In this document: piece after piece, positions 21,201-33,326 of the stretch | Position numbering within the stretch: position 1 is the stretch's first letter | How the letters are laid out: each line of letters opens with the position of its first letter | DNA from: Ciona intestinalis | Taxonomy: Eukaryota; Chordata; Ascidiacea; Phlebobranchia; Cionidae | Assembly (NCBI RefSeq): GCF_000224145.3 | Contig: NW_004190496.2 | Coordinates: 124,001 to 188,000, forward strand | Length of the DNA stretch: 64,000 nucleotides | Direction: 5' to 3' | Translations under genes and position numbers: made by a program | Notes under the pieces: model-generated | The model's database searches: none | Seen by the model: the letters and a program-made list of their open reading frames with translations, nothing else | Told to the model about the DNA's origin: nothing

Positions 21201-24200
21201 ACTTTAATGGCAGTCTTAGACTCTCAGTAAAAGTCAATGCAAAATTTTGCAGTGTGCACTACATAATTTTTCATGTTTTAATTTTTTTCATTGTTAACAG
21301 AGAAATTCTAGTGTTCCCCAACTTGTTTTTTATTATTTTTCTGCAGGAAACACTGTTATCTATGTACATATAAATGAAGACTACATTTGACGGATAACTA
21401 ATGAAACTACTGCTAGCAACGCAATTGGCAGAGAAATGATCAATTGTGTTCTAAATGCTTGAAACAAAGTATCTTTGTTTCAATCGCCACGCATGTTTGA
21501 AACTTCTTACTGTGCCGCTTCTGGGTCAACAGATCCAGCAGTCTCCGATAAGGGAATTTCCCCCAGATTAGCGGGCAAAGTTAACACGTCGTCAAAACTG
21601 TCCACGCTATACATGTACGTATAAACAAGGGAATAAAAAAGGAAAGAAATTACACTCGAGAACAATATTTGCAAAGAATTTTCTGCACTCACAGTAAAAC
21701 AAAAAATCAAATTTTTCCTAACTTTAATACAGAAACCGTATAACCCAAAAATCATACAAAAAGGTACCCATTCACGAGCTATTCCTTTCTATTAGAACAG
21801 CGGTTCCCAAAGTATGGGTCGCGACCCAAACATGGGTCGCACAGGGTTGTAGAATGGGTCGCGCCAAGGTGATGATTCAAATTTATTAAAACGAGTTTTT
21901 TTCTTTTTAAGCGTTCGGGTTAGGTTTGCGCTGTAGTTCAGCCTTATATTTACCATGTTTTTCTTAGCCAGGTGGGCTGTTTGTTACGAAATAGTAGGCA
22001 TTCACACGTGGATTCATTGCATCATAATAGCGATTGTTTAACCTGGCAATTAATTACGACATAATAGCAATTCACACGTCGAATATTTGCGTCATAATAG
22101 GGATTGACACGTAAATCATTAGGCATGTAGGAGGTTTAAAGCAGGCTTGAATGTTAAAGAGGCACATGCATCGTATTTTAGCCTTTTTTTTAATAATACA
22201 TTGAAAGATCCACACAAACAGTTGAAGATTTAAAAAACTCGGGCGTTTGTGTCGATAAATAACTTTGAAAATGTNNNNNNNNNNNNNNNNNNNNNNNNNN
22301 NNNNNNNNNNNNNNNNNNNNNNNNNNNNNNNNNNNNNNNNNNNNNNNNNNNNNNNNNNNNNNNNNNNNNNNNNNNNNNNNNNNNNNNNNNNNNNNNNNNT
22401 TCCATGCAACATCTTAAATAAATTGGCTCTAAAAAGGGAATAAAAACAAAAACTTTATTGAAACAATGTTTTCTATATACTATACCAAAGCAAATAATTT
22501 TTATATTCAAATATGCCTGGCATTAAAAGAATCAGAATAAAATACAAATGAATTATTTTGATCACCAAAACAATTAATTTTTTATTTATTTAAAAAAAAA
22601 TCACAAAAAAATATATTTTGTTATTATTAACCAACACATAAGATAAAAACTTACTTGCTAATATTGGACTCTGGTTTTGGAGCAACAGGTTGATCTACTG
22701 AACCAAACACATCAACGAGAAGACTATTGGTTGATTGTTGAGGGGTGGCAGGTGGTGTGCTCAACCCAAGGAGATCAACAGAGTTCTAAATAATATTTGT
22801 AAATTAAAAAATAAATAAAAAAAACTTTTTTTTAATGTTACTTTTTAGTTGTTTTTTTTTAAATAAAAAATAAATAATTAAAACATATGTTTCAAATGAA
22901 CATTTTATGCATATAGGCTGCCATGTTTTTATTGAAACTGGTAAGAAAATTCTTGTTTTATGTTCCTGTTGAATGAACTTATTTATCTTCCAGTGTTGAG
23001 GCAACGACAGTTGGTTTTAATATTGTTTCGGTGACAATTTCTAATTGCCGCTGGGTTGAAGCAAGTATTTTGTTTTGCTAAAGGACACATACACCTATAA
23101 TGGTGGCATCTGCCCTCAAACCAAGTACCCTCTAAGCTAGAGCCACCACACCAAACAAAACACATACTTATTGTTAAACGACTCACAGTATTCGCTGGAA
23201 CTTCTTTTGGGACATTCACGTGATTCTCAATACTTGGCGGCGACTTTTTCATCTTTTCTTCTTCTTTTTCAATTGCCTACAAAATAAAGAATGAAACATT
23301 ATGTTTGAAATGAGGCGATATCATATGTTTTAACACCGTGGTTTTACACTCAAAACAGCTTTTTCCGTGCTGTTAAGTGCCAAAAGAGTCAAACTATACT
23401 GCATTCGACGCATTGATATTTAACAAGTAAAGATCATCCAGCAATTGTTAGCTTTGTTGAGTATTGTTAATTTTAAGAATACAAAACTAACAATTTTCAG
23501 ACAATCTTTTCTACACTAATTATTAGAACAAATTGATAAAAAAAAACAGTAAAAAACCGTTTTCTAACTTACTTGCACAGAAGCTGGCTTCTTCTTCTTC
23601 AGCTTTGCTAAAATGGACGACTCACGCTCCGGGAACGGGGGCATTTCCTCGAGTACGGTAGCGAGGACATCTTGTGACGTGATCGAACTTAACTGCGAGT
23701 ACTCTAGCGCCCTCTGCTGGAGTTCCACGTCAGCGTTTCGTAGCTGGTTGTCGTTTTGGAGGACGTTCTTCGAGAAAAATTTAAATTTTAGAGAGTATTA
23801 TTGTAGCTAAAACCAAGGTGAAAACTGCAGTTGCATAATGTGACCAAGATACTTGGTATAAAACCTATAAATGTGTGGTAGTTCGTGCGCAGGGAGAAGG
23901 TATATGAAACAGAACAAAATTTGTAACTTATTTATCTAGACTAATTTAGTTATTCACCTATTCATTTACCTGGATTGTCTGTTTGATCTCCGGAAACAGA
24001 TTGATGAACTTGATATAAGTTGAAAGCAGGAGAGCACGTGTGGATGGCGTGCATAGATGAAACTTCGAGTGGAGGAGATTGAATTGAACGAGGGGAGAAG
24101 ACCGCTCGTCGCCAGCTATAAGGTTCCCAAACTCACCCAGGATGTACCCTCCCACTTTAACCATGTTCTCATGGCATGCAGGGGCTTGTAGGTTCTGTGG

Positions 24201-27200
24201 GTGTCATGAATGGGTGTTAGGGGTCTTTGGGGTGGTATGTTTTTACTATGTTACTCTAATTTTCTAAACAGTCGTGAAATAATATGACTTAGCACTAGTT
24301 CGCACTCAAGTTTTACGCTCTGAAGTAGGTTTTAGCCTGCTGTTAGGTGTCTATACAAACAAAGCAAGGCGCAACTTTAGGGGGAAAGTTTTGTAACAGA
24401 GGTAACATAATATGTTAAGGAGTCTAGGACCCTCTATACTTTAAATAGCATAAATGCATCTTTTGGAACAATAATCAATGAGGTTCTGCATCGAACTGAG
24501 CATTGAGTAACATGTGTTGGTCACTCTAGCATACCACAATTACATATCAATTTAAATAACCACTTCTTACCTCGAATACAGTTTTAGCTGCATAACCTTG
24601 CGCATCGTCTCTATTGATAACGATCTGTATAACTCGGTGCCACACTTCCTCTGACACATAATCACCAGCCACCCTTATAAGCTGTAGGATGGTGTCAACA
24701 TACCACGTGTAATCTGATGCATATTTCTCAGACAATATCGCAACTTTAAGCACCTGGTGAAGAGAAATGTTCAGCAAAAACATTTTAACAGATACTTAGC
24801 AAATGAACTGTCTTTTCTTTTTAGGTAGTACAGAATATTGTTAAGTGTCCTGTTTTTATTTAAAGGTTTAGTTACGTGTTGAAAGCGCCACGATGTCACC
24901 AATAGGGGCGTAACAGCAATTAGTCCAACCCTAAAGGGGTTTAAAAGATAAATAAATAAAAAACCACCCACAAAGTTACATACATGGTAACTTGTAAGCG
25001 GACACGAAGTGTTTAAAACAAAACGTCCATGTTATAATGACTGTCATTGCCCCATAACAGGAGGATAAACAAGTTACATTCATTAACACAGATCTACAGA
25101 ATGAAATAGTACAGTATGAAAATTTACAACCACCCATACAAAACACACATAACAATACTCAGTAGCTTCACAGTAGCTTACCATCTCTTCTCTTATTGCA
25201 TAATCAGCTTTCTTCAAGTAAGCCAACATCTCCGCTACTATCTCTTCAGAGTTGGTTTTATCACACATGGCATATAGAAGGTCTACTGCTCGCTGTCGGA
25301 CACTCACGTCACGCTCAGTCTGTTAAGTTAAAAGTAACAATTATAAAAATAACAAAAACAAACATCACTTTAATAAGCTTTGTTTTAATTTCTTTTACAA
25401 AGTCACAAACTACATATCAGTGACCACTGGGTTGAAGCAATTACCATTTAGTCCCTTGCCCGAGGACACATACGCCCACAATAGCAGCTGCACTGAGCTT
25501 TGAACCCAATCACTACTTCTCTATTAAGTTGCATAGCAAATAAATTAACAACTTATTAGTTGGAAAACCTTTTAAAATATTTACAATGTATCCCAACTTA
25601 CAAAGTGTCCAATTTTTAGAATGCTTTAAAAAAATCCAGGGTAATATTTTTAAAATGCAGGGTAACTTTTACTAAATAATGCAGTGCAGTAAATTTAGAG
25701 TCCGGAACTGCCTATCCTGCCACCCCAGGTTTGTTGCCTGCATACAGTGAAATAATAATCACCTTCAATGCATTAATGACGGTCTCCCGATGCTTTTTAA
25801 CAGCATCAGCAGAGAACTCGGATCCAGCGAGCAGACACATGCTCTCAAGCGCTAAGTATCGAAGGTTTGTTTCTCTGTGCTGCAGAAACTGTCCGAGCTG
25901 ATTGCACGCACGAACGAGAAGATTCGGTTCACTGAGCATAGATGTAAACACTGGTTATATTTTGGAAATTACACGTTCTGTGTTTTGGTTAAGATATTGG
26001 TTCCCATCATAAGCTTAACATTAGGGGTGCTTAGAGTGAAGTTTCGCCAGCTTTTGAAACAGGGCTGATATGTAGTGTTTTAAAACTACAGCTTTCAACT
26101 TATGGTTTACTGCAAATGTGTGGTATTTGTACGATTAGTGGTTAAAAAAACAGTTAAGACAATTCCATTAGCGTACAATTTCTACTTGTCTATATGTGTT
26201 TATGACAGTTGCCCACAAAAGTTTTTGGTTCATTAAAAAAAGGGGTCAAAAAATAGTCAGAAAAATTTCCTTCATAAAAATTTGGACTATGTTATGTCAT
26301 TTCACCTGTCAATATGTATTATGAGGTTAATTGCCTCGAACAAAACAGCGTTTTTTGAATTGGAATGTTGAACTTTCTTTGATTTTGGAGGCTCTTGGCA
26401 TTTGTTAAGGATTGTCTCCAAACATTCAACCAACCGACCTCGAACTGCTGGCTCCTCTGTGTAGGAAGATTATGTGGCTTGTTTATGTTCGCATGGCGTG
26501 GCAATGACAGTCATAATAACACGAGTGATTTGTATTTGACACCTTGTGCCTGCTTATGGTTTACCACCTATGTGGTTAGGTAGGGCATTTTTTATTATTT
26601 CATTTTTTTTGAACGCATGGTTGACAATTAGGACAACCCATAAGGGACCCCTGGGCAATGGGATTGCATAAAAGTGTTCAGGATATTACCAAAAATTAAG
26701 TACTAGTACATTCAATTGACACTGTATGTAATGTACCTGGTACAGGATAACATTGTAGTAGTCGTAGTAGTTTCACACTGAGCCATGGAGCAGGAACGAA
26801 ATAATAAGTGTAATCCTGTGTAGTTGATTAATATTTTATACTGGGTATTAGTGGGTAAACAATGTAAATGCCTAAATGTCATATTAATTTTAGCAGATGT
26901 TTTCCTAATGTAGTAATAACCATGTTACAACAGTTGTATATGCACAAATTCTTAATAAACTGGAACAATTAGTTAAAATTTGGAGTAAGACTAACAAAAA
27001 ACAGAAAACTCTAATATATTGTGAAGTAAATTTGGTTTAAAAAAAACATCTCATTTTTTTATCCGAGTTAGTGAAAACTGATGTTACCTAAGCAGAAGTA
27101 ATTAAACATTAAACATACAGCATGTACAGTATGCATGTTTCCTTTAAAACAGTAAAATATTCATAAAAACTTAGTAAAATATTCGAAGAGCAAAAGCAGT

Positions 27201-30200
27201 AAAACGTAGACGGAATCTATTGCACCAAATGACAAAAATAAACTCAAGATCCAAAATCAACCTGTGTTCTTATTTACCTGTAGATCTGTGTACGTAGAAG
27301 TTACGATCCTACTGAGTCGGGATACGGCAAGTGAGACGCAACCTTTATAATCACCAGGACTTAATTGTGATAATGTATGGATGAGACTCGCAGCTGATGT
27401 TACAACACCCTGCAGTAAACATGGTATTTAGAAATTATATTGCAGTAGGAAAAGTTAGGGTAGGTGACATTTTTAAGCAGTGCAAGTTCGGTGAACAGTG
27501 GAGCAGTGCAAGTTCGGTGAACAGTGGACAGACTGCTTGGTTTTAGAAGTTACAGGTTTGTGGCTTGTTACTGTTGTGGGCTTATGTGTCCTTGGGCAAG
27601 ACAACTCACTGGTTCCTACCTGCTAATGAGTTTTCCCAATTGTCAATTAGAACAGAAAACAGAGGAAAAATCCCAAAACATATTTATCAAAAAAAACACA
27701 ACCCATAAAGTTACATATGTAGTAACTTGTAAGCTGAAACGAGGTAAATGAAACAGAACACTCAAGTTTTAAGACTGTCGTTGTCCCGCCACACCGAATA
27801 AATAAGTTTGATTCATTAATAAATTAAAGTTTATACAATCTTCAGCATACAAAGTATATGAAACAACAAAAGCAACAATCAATGTTATTCCTACCATATG
27901 CTGATCATTAAGCAGATGAATAACTCTAGATGCCCACTCTGCGTAAGTCATCGCATCCGGAAGAGTTCGGATCAATCGAAGAAGACAAAGAGCGGCGCTC
28001 TGCTTCACTGATTCACTTGCGTGACTGTTTCATGAAAGTACTTTGGTTCAAAATTTTGCGACTTATTTTTTCGATATATGTATTGAAAATACTAGTGATG
28101 CTGAAACTGATACAACTTAGTAATAAATATTGTTTTCCACTATCCATTTTGCTTTGACCAGAGTCATAGCACAACATTTTCATTTTGGGGGGTAAAATAC
28201 GAGATTAAATAAACAAAAAAATAAATAAATCAAAACACCTATAAACGGGTTTGAGGTGTATGAAACAGAACACCCGAGTTATAATGTCTGGTGTTGCCCA
28301 ACCACCGAGGATAATCGAGTTGCATTCTTTCATTCACATTTAGTATAATTATTCACAAAGTTACATCCATCCATTCATTTACAAAGTTACATTCATTTAT
28401 TCTTTCACAAATTTCCATCCACACACTAATACATACGCTGAGACAAGCAGCTTTGGGACTTCTTGTCCAAAAGCCTCGGACATTTCAGCGGATCCGATGT
28501 TAGCGATGCAATGCAGGGCAAGATTGACATGGACTGGTTTAGGCGAGCTTATGTCGTTCTTAATATTCTGTATGATCAGCTTCATCAGGTCAGAGTTGGA
28601 GCTCACCAACACTGAGATGAAGAGATAACCCTGGAAAAAACAAGTTTAATATTAAAGTATTAAAAAATACTCATAATTCTTACATCCATTTGCATGACAC
28701 AAAATGACATAGAAATACCGTTAACCCAAAAGAAAGTATGACAGTATGCATAGCCTATTAGACAAGCTAAAAGCAAAAGAAATATACATGTATATTATAT
28801 ATTCTTTCAAAAGCGCATTAATTAGCAAAAGTGGAAATTATTTAAACTCAAAATTAGTGATATAAGTTGATTTCAAAGCCACATTTTGGGTTTGTCGGCT
28901 ATAATGGACTGCACTGTACGTTTGCCCCAATGTTTTAACAAAAAAGTACCAGTTACAAATAAACAATATTTCAACTTCAAAATGTGTATGTTCTAAAATT
29001 AAGACCAGGAAAGTCTAACATTAAATTCCACAACTCAACACCCAAGAAACAAATGAAATCTATGTACTGTATTGACAGTGGTCAAAATACCATCTACAAA
29101 TATACCAGACACCCAGCATATCGTTTGGCAGGTATGGGCTATATATTCTCCCATATTATCTCCAATAAATTAAACCAAACATAATTAATCCACAAATTGA
29201 ACTCACAATTTGTTTCTCTGTATATTTATTGGAGCTGAGTAGATTGACAGCCTCCATGTGCCCGAAGTCAATATCGTGCCCGAGTAGAAATATGAACAAC
29301 AACTTGCAAACATACTTTTTCTTGCTGTAACCGTCCAAAGTCTTGTCACCTAATCAAATAAGTTTGTAATTAGATAACGTTATTACACTAAATTTAAAGC
29401 GGGCAATTGTTTATGTAAATAATAAATGTATATGGTTCTGTAAGATGGGATAATGTTAGCACCTAAAAACTGATATTTTCCGATCATGTTTTTCAACATT
29501 TAACAATGCTCTTTAAAAGTTGTTAATACATGCACACAGGCAAATTTAAACACAAAAATTTGAATACGGCTGTTGTCTTTAGCTAACATAGTGAGACTAT
29601 AATATACATATACTTAATTATTACTGTTGGCTTTAAACAATCAAAACTTAAAGAGGAATATTTGATCTACATTGAACAAACAATTGAAAATGGTAATAGC
29701 TTGAAAACGGTATGAAGAATAAGTAGAAACATAGTGTCAACTGTTTAAAAATTAACAAAATGGGCATATAAACCTTTGTAAACCTTTGCGAGACTATCAT
29801 AAAAGAAGAAATACAAATAACAAACTGGAAATGTACAAGAGCAGTACACTTGATTAACTTAGCAAATCAAAGTAGCTAAATTTAATGACTATGGACAAAT
29901 CTGTTTGGTAATTCTAAAATAAGAAAAGCACTTGAAATTAACCAACTTCTGTTTATTGATTTTAGAAAGCTTTGCTATGCTATAGGGAGCTATACAGTGC
30001 ACCACTTGCCAACAGTGGAAGGGTGATAATAATGAATCTATAATTTCCGTTTTGCTGTCGTCTTATATTACAACAACAATACTTGGTGTTCTGCGTATAG
30101 TAACTTGGTGTGTACATATTTTACTCTAGATTTAAACATCATGCTTTGGATATATATATATATTTATATTAAGAACTATATAACATGTAACATTGTATTA

Positions 30201-31098
30201 GAAGAACAATTACACGTTACAATGCTGATTTAATATTTTATGAAGAAATAAATTAGTTTTGTTTATACAACACAAAGAATCTTATCACACAGGCTATGAT
30301 TTTATAATAACTTAACAGTATATAGACTACTTGTTACAGTTAAACCAAACTGGAACAAAATTCCCAATCTTATATTCAATGAAAGCTAGCAATTTGGTTA
30401 AATGCAATGGCTTAAACTTAAAATATTGGCTGATTTTAAAATTAAAACGTCACTACTGAACAGTCACAACTGTTGAATATAAACCACAGCCTATACAGTA
30501 AAACAACATTAAAAAATAAATGGAACAGTCTTACACAAAATATTAATTAATTTGAAACATAGCTTACCTTTAAACTTCGACCTAATGTTAGCAAGTTCTT
30601 TGTTTATTCGTTTGCTTTCGGCTTCTTTACTTTTACCTAGAAAAGTTTTAGTTAAAGATTTAAGATTTTTAATTTATTTTTTGAGTGGACGATATTGAAA
30701 TGGTAAGACCTTCGACAAAACAACTTTTACTGGCCATTTCTTTATCCTTAGTTATGCGGAAACATTTGTCCTTATAACACAGGTGTTGTTTCATATACTT
30801 CATGCTCGCCTACGAGTTATCGCATAAAGGATTTCTAGGTCATTATTTTGGGGGTATTTTCGCAAATATATGACTGGCAATTTGTACAACTCATAAGGAA
30901 CCACCGTCTAGCCTTAAACCAGTATACTCTGGTCTAGAGGCAGTGTTCTATCCAATGTGCCTACAACACTAGATGATATTATAATAATAATCAATCGCAT
31001 TATATTTTATTCCTAAAAATGTACTCACAGTTACGAATATCGGAAATAAACACAGCTAATCCTCTCATGGCATCTCCTCTGCTTGATACAGTCGGCAT
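18300..31098 (-). CDS. AP2A: AP-2 complex subunit alpha (alpha-adaptin)
   Basis: This is the large subunit of the clathrin adaptor of endocytosis; it binds PtdIns(4,5)P2, beta2-adaptin and accessory proteins (family knowledge). Exons in transcript order: 31029-31098, 30568-30636, 29207-29349, 28437-28630, 27895-28015, 27278-27409, 26737-26815, 26306-26456, 25763-25931, 25182-25319, 24571-24753, 23970-24194, 23573-23767, 23187-23276, 22655-22785, 21511-21606, 21034-21116, 20510-20601, 19980-20098, 19406-19605, 18769-18896, 18300-18377 (2886 nt, 961 residues; human forms are about 940-977). The start [20 protein letters not shown] is near identical to the vertebrate one. The lipid-binding lysines are at residues 56-58 (YSKKKYVCK). 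An armadillo-like trunk runs to about 620, a Pro/Ser hinge ([18 protein letters not shown]) to about 728, then the two-part appendage ('ear') with GGAQVQ, NRWKQL and [10 protein letters not shown]. The gap at 22275-22399 is intronic; phase is kept across it. Confidence 0.97.
18955..19060 (-). repeat. Diverged composite SINE body fragment
   Basis: GTCATTATAGCACACGTGTT and CTGTTTCAAACACCTCAAGC correspond to the reverse body. It lies in the intron before the last two AP-2 alpha exons. Confidence 0.55.
19090..19350 (+). repeat. SINE tail module, about three tandem copies
   Basis: The unit GGGATAATGGGCAACTCT, CCCATGGCGTGCC and AGGACCT(T/C)ACTCATATA repeats about every 85 bases. It is a tandem array of the tail module, in an AP-2 alpha intron. 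Confidence 0.65.
20695..20795 (-). repeat. Composite SINE body fragment
   Basis: TTATCCTCGCGTGGCCGGAA, GACAGTCGTTATCACACAGG and CCTCGTGCCAGCTTACAAG. It is nearly the same subtype as the copy running into the gap at 49304. AP-2 alpha intron. Confidence 0.7.
21798..22274 (+). mobile_element. hAT-like element, left end; right end lost in a gap
   Basis: Begins CAGCGGTTCCCAAAGTATGG, a typical hAT terminal sequence, followed by a GGGTCGC-rich subterminal region. The inner part holds two imperfect tandem units around (G/A)CATTCACACGT...CATAATAGCGATTG (21990-22115). These match the complement of 7120-7196 in the NXF1 intronic hAT. The element runs into the gap at 22275, so its other end and target duplication cannot be checked. 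AP-2 alpha intron. Confidence 0.65.
22275..22399. other. Assembly gap
   Basis: 125 N within an AP-2 alpha intron, probably within the hAT-like element. Confidence 0.95.
23045..23165 (-). repeat. Composite SINE head and body fragment
   Basis: GCCGCTGGGTTGAAGCAAGT, TGCTAAAGGACACATACACC and TCTAAGCTAGAGCCACCACA, the reverse of the tRNA-like head plus first body part. AP-2 alpha intron. Confidence 0.55.
24960..25080 (+). repeat. Composite SINE body fragment
   Basis: CCACAAAGTTACATACATGG to ACAGGAGGATAAACAAGTTA. AP-2 alpha intron. Confidence 0.7.
26485..26650 (-). repeat. Composite SINE body fragment
   Basis: TGGCGTGGCAATGACAGTCA and CACCTTGTGCCTGCTTATGG, then the flank with GACAACCCATAAGGGACCCC. 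AP-2 alpha intron. Confidence 0.6.
27540..27810 (+). repeat. Composite SINE, long copy
   Basis: TTATGTGTCCTTGGGCAAGA, the GTTACATATGTAGTAACTTG module, GAAACGAGGTAAATGAAACA and a degraded GACTGTCGTTGTCCCGCCAC. A 22-base tandem duplication (GCAGTGCAAGTTCGGTGAAC) sits just upstream at 27478-27522. AP-2 alpha intron. Confidence 0.65.
28245..28345 (+). repeat. Composite SINE body fragment
   Basis: GAGGTGTATGAAACAGAACA and GAGTTATAATGTCTGGTGTT. It is followed by three short repeats of a (T/A)CACAAAGTTACATCCATT-type unit at 28350-28400. AP-2 alpha intron. Confidence 0.6.
29428..29528 (+). mobile_element. MITE-A half copy
   Basis: GTTCTGTAAGATGGGATAAT and ACAATGCTCTTTAAAAGTTG match the variant subtype of 15478 and 15955. 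AP-2 alpha intron 2. Confidence 0.45.
30745..30985 (-). repeat. Composite SINE, long degraded copy
   Basis: TTGTTTCATATACTTCATGC and TCGCCTACGAGTTATCGCAT, then CTCATAAGGAACCACCGTCT. It lies in AP-2 alpha intron 1, close to the start codon. Confidence 0.5.
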
Positions 31099-32306
31099 GG
31101 TGATGCAACAATTAAACTTTAAGCAGAGAACCGTCTACACTTTAATATTCAGAAACTTTCATTTAAATTCAGAAAAATCCTTAAGAATTTAACCTGTCAA
31201 AAGATTTTCTAAATTATAAAGGGCTTCTAAATTACATAAAAGCATGGGCTGTGTGGGAGAACTTATACATGGAACAATATGTTTTCCCCCAAAATTTTCA
31301 GCACAAGTTTGTTGATTCGAAAATTCTATCCAGGTAAAAAATAATTAACACTGCCATAAAAATCTCGATAAATAAATAGGCATAAAACACAGTGCAGAAC
31401 CACATGAAACACACTTTTTGGACAAAAATCAGGCAAAACAATTATGGAGAAGCGGTAACTAAGTTCTTAATCGATTAAAACCTTAGATTACACAATATGA
31501 AACACTATACAAACACTAAGCCTTTTTATAAATCAGGAAAACTATTTTTCGTTTAGGGTGAATTTTTGTAATGAAAAAAAAACAAAATCTAGTAAGTCTT
31601 CAAAAACACATCTTTTTATAATAAAAGTTACATTTTAAGTCGCGAGACTTTCAATTTATTATAAATCTGGCATTGCTAGCTATGCAAATAAATCAGAGTC
31701 ATTCGCGGATTTTAAGAACAGGTGTTACCATACTGTTTGTATTTCAGTTCCGAAGTTATATTATTTTTGCTGTTACCAAAAACGTTTAAAAATAAATGAT
31801 ACAAAAATACACTAAAACAAATGTATTTTAATTTATAACATTTTCTTATAAATATAGTTGTGTGTTGCAGAAAAACTACGATGCAAAAAATAAATTGGGA
31901 GTTTACACGGAAACACTGGGTTACGCCTACTCGGTTGCGCCATCTAAAGGATGTGTAAATAATCAATCACCGAAGGTAAAAATAGAATGCTGATAGATTA
32001 CTTAACCATAGATGCGTAGCCTATGTAAGTATATGTTGCATCGACGATTCAACTAAAAGCAGAAAAAACAAAACGAAAAATAAATTTGGGTTTAAAAAAA
32101 ATGTTTTGGTTTTACATAAAAATTAAAAAATAACCCCAAAAATACATGGGTCGATTATATTTTAAATTGTTAACAGGACCACACCTACTTTTATGTTGGT
32201 ATACAGCGAACATGACTGCAAACAATTTAAAACCACGTTAAAATAACTAATAAGCGATATCACTCTTTTGGCATTGCACCCGCTTTATTAAAAGCAATGG
32301 TTTTCA

Positions 32307-32525
32307 TTAGTGCACCGTAGAGTCTGTATAATTTTTAATGTAAAGTGCGGTCAATCTACAGACGACCAAAGAAAAGTATAGGTCGTTATAAATGATTTTG
32401 AGCAGAAGGTGCAGTCTGCGTACTTCATCAAGTCGTTGTGTAAACTGCGTATGTAAATAGCGGTCGGGACGGCACAAGTGGGCACCAATAAATTCCGGTT
32501 GTTGGTGATTCGGGTCTTTCTCCAT
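32307..32525 (-). CDS. Possible small intronless gene, 72 residues, unknown
   Basis: The open frame starts at ATG 32523-32525 and ends at TAA 32307-32309. Its base composition is less AT-rich than the surroundings. AATAAA (minus strand, 32285-32290) follows the stop within about 20 bases. TTAAATAG, a weak TATA-like sequence, lies about 20 bases upstream of the ATG. The protein starts MEKDPNHQQPEFIGAHL, is rich in Arg, His and Leu, and has no motif I recognise. It could also be chance or a decayed copy. Confidence 0.3.
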   Translation of the reverse strand: MEKDPNHQQPEFIGAHLCRPDRYLHTQFTQRLDEVRRLHLLLKIIYNDLYFSLVVCRLTALYIKNYTDSTVH

Positions 32526-32620
32526 ACTAGTAAGTAACCTATTTAATCACAGACCGAAGTCCTGCAAAGATCTTGCTACAATAAGTAGAAGAATGACCCC
32601 ACGAACACGTACAACTAGTT

Positions 32621-32816
32621 TAGTAGGTTGGGGTAATATGGGACACCTTTAGCACAAAATATCCAAATATCCTGATCGCATTTTAAACAATCACAACGGT
32701 CTATCGGGGTCGTAAGGATACGGTTTTATATTTCTTATATTTCTGAAAGTTCTTTGTTTACTACCAAATGGGACGTGAAAATATAAAAGATGTCCCATCT
32801 TACCCCACCCTACTAT
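32621..32816 (+). mobile_element. MITE-A, full-length copy
   Basis: Starts TAGTAGGTTGGGGTAATATG and ends CATCTTACCCCACCCTACTA, with the internal TTTGTTTACTACCAAATGGG. About 196 bp, no coding capacity. Confidence 0.85.
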
Positions 32817-33112
32817 ATATTACAAACATGGTAATGATTTCAAACAGCGACCACAAAACAAAATTTTTGATCGGATGGTGTATTTAGTCGACAACTTTGT
32901 ATTCACCGATTCTTTTCTGTATCAATATTTTTTTGGGATTTCCAATACGTTATGATTCTACTGCTTGATACACGATTTAGTTACACTGTTTGTTGTTCGA
33001 GTTTTTTGGTATTGGCATTTGTTAAATGACTTTTCACTTTATCGGAATTTAATTTCAGAAATTTCAAATTTCCCTTGCAACCTCTCTCATGTGACTGTGA
33101 CGTAAACGCAAC

Positions 33113-33162
33113 CACGTGACAGTCACGCTGCGAATATGACGAAGCAATCTGCGGTGACGTCA
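33113..33162. promoter_or_regulatory. E-box CACGTG and CRE TGACGTCA
   Basis: Perfect palindromes at 33113-33118 and 33155-33162, about 110-160 bases upstream of the TATA box at 33268. A TGACGTAA half-site lies at about 33098. The regulatory role is inferred from position. Confidence 0.4.
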
Positions 33163-33267
33163 CATCGATTCGATCCGGATAAGTGCAGGAAGTAATAGGG
33201 CTCGACATCGGATTGAGTGAATTTTGGAAACAAATATTGCCAACCGACACGAATACAACTGCGTCGA

Positions 33268-33275
33268 TATATAAA
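33268..33275 (+). promoter_or_regulatory. TATA box of the histidine-rich protein gene
   Basis: TATATAAA lies 52 bases before the ATG at 33327. Transcription would start near 33300 and leave a 5' UTR of only about 25-30 bases. Confidence 0.6.
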
Positions 33276-33326
33276 CCATTCGCAATCGTGCAACAAGCTG
33301 CTTTCAGTTCATCATATTCACAAGCA

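Larger units (their letters stand above)
31099..33326. other. Region between divergent AP-2 alpha and histidine-rich genes
   Basis: About 2.2 kb. It contains a possible small gene at 32307-32525 and a MITE-A copy at 32621-32816. Near the right end are CACGTG (33113-33118), TGACGTCA (33155-33162) and a TATA box (33268-33275). The rest (31100-32280) is AT-rich with no recognisable feature. Confidence 0.55.

Noticed and set aside
22190..22510. Frames across the N run
   Set aside because: Mostly unknown bases; the sequence is a transposon inside an AP-2 alpha intron.
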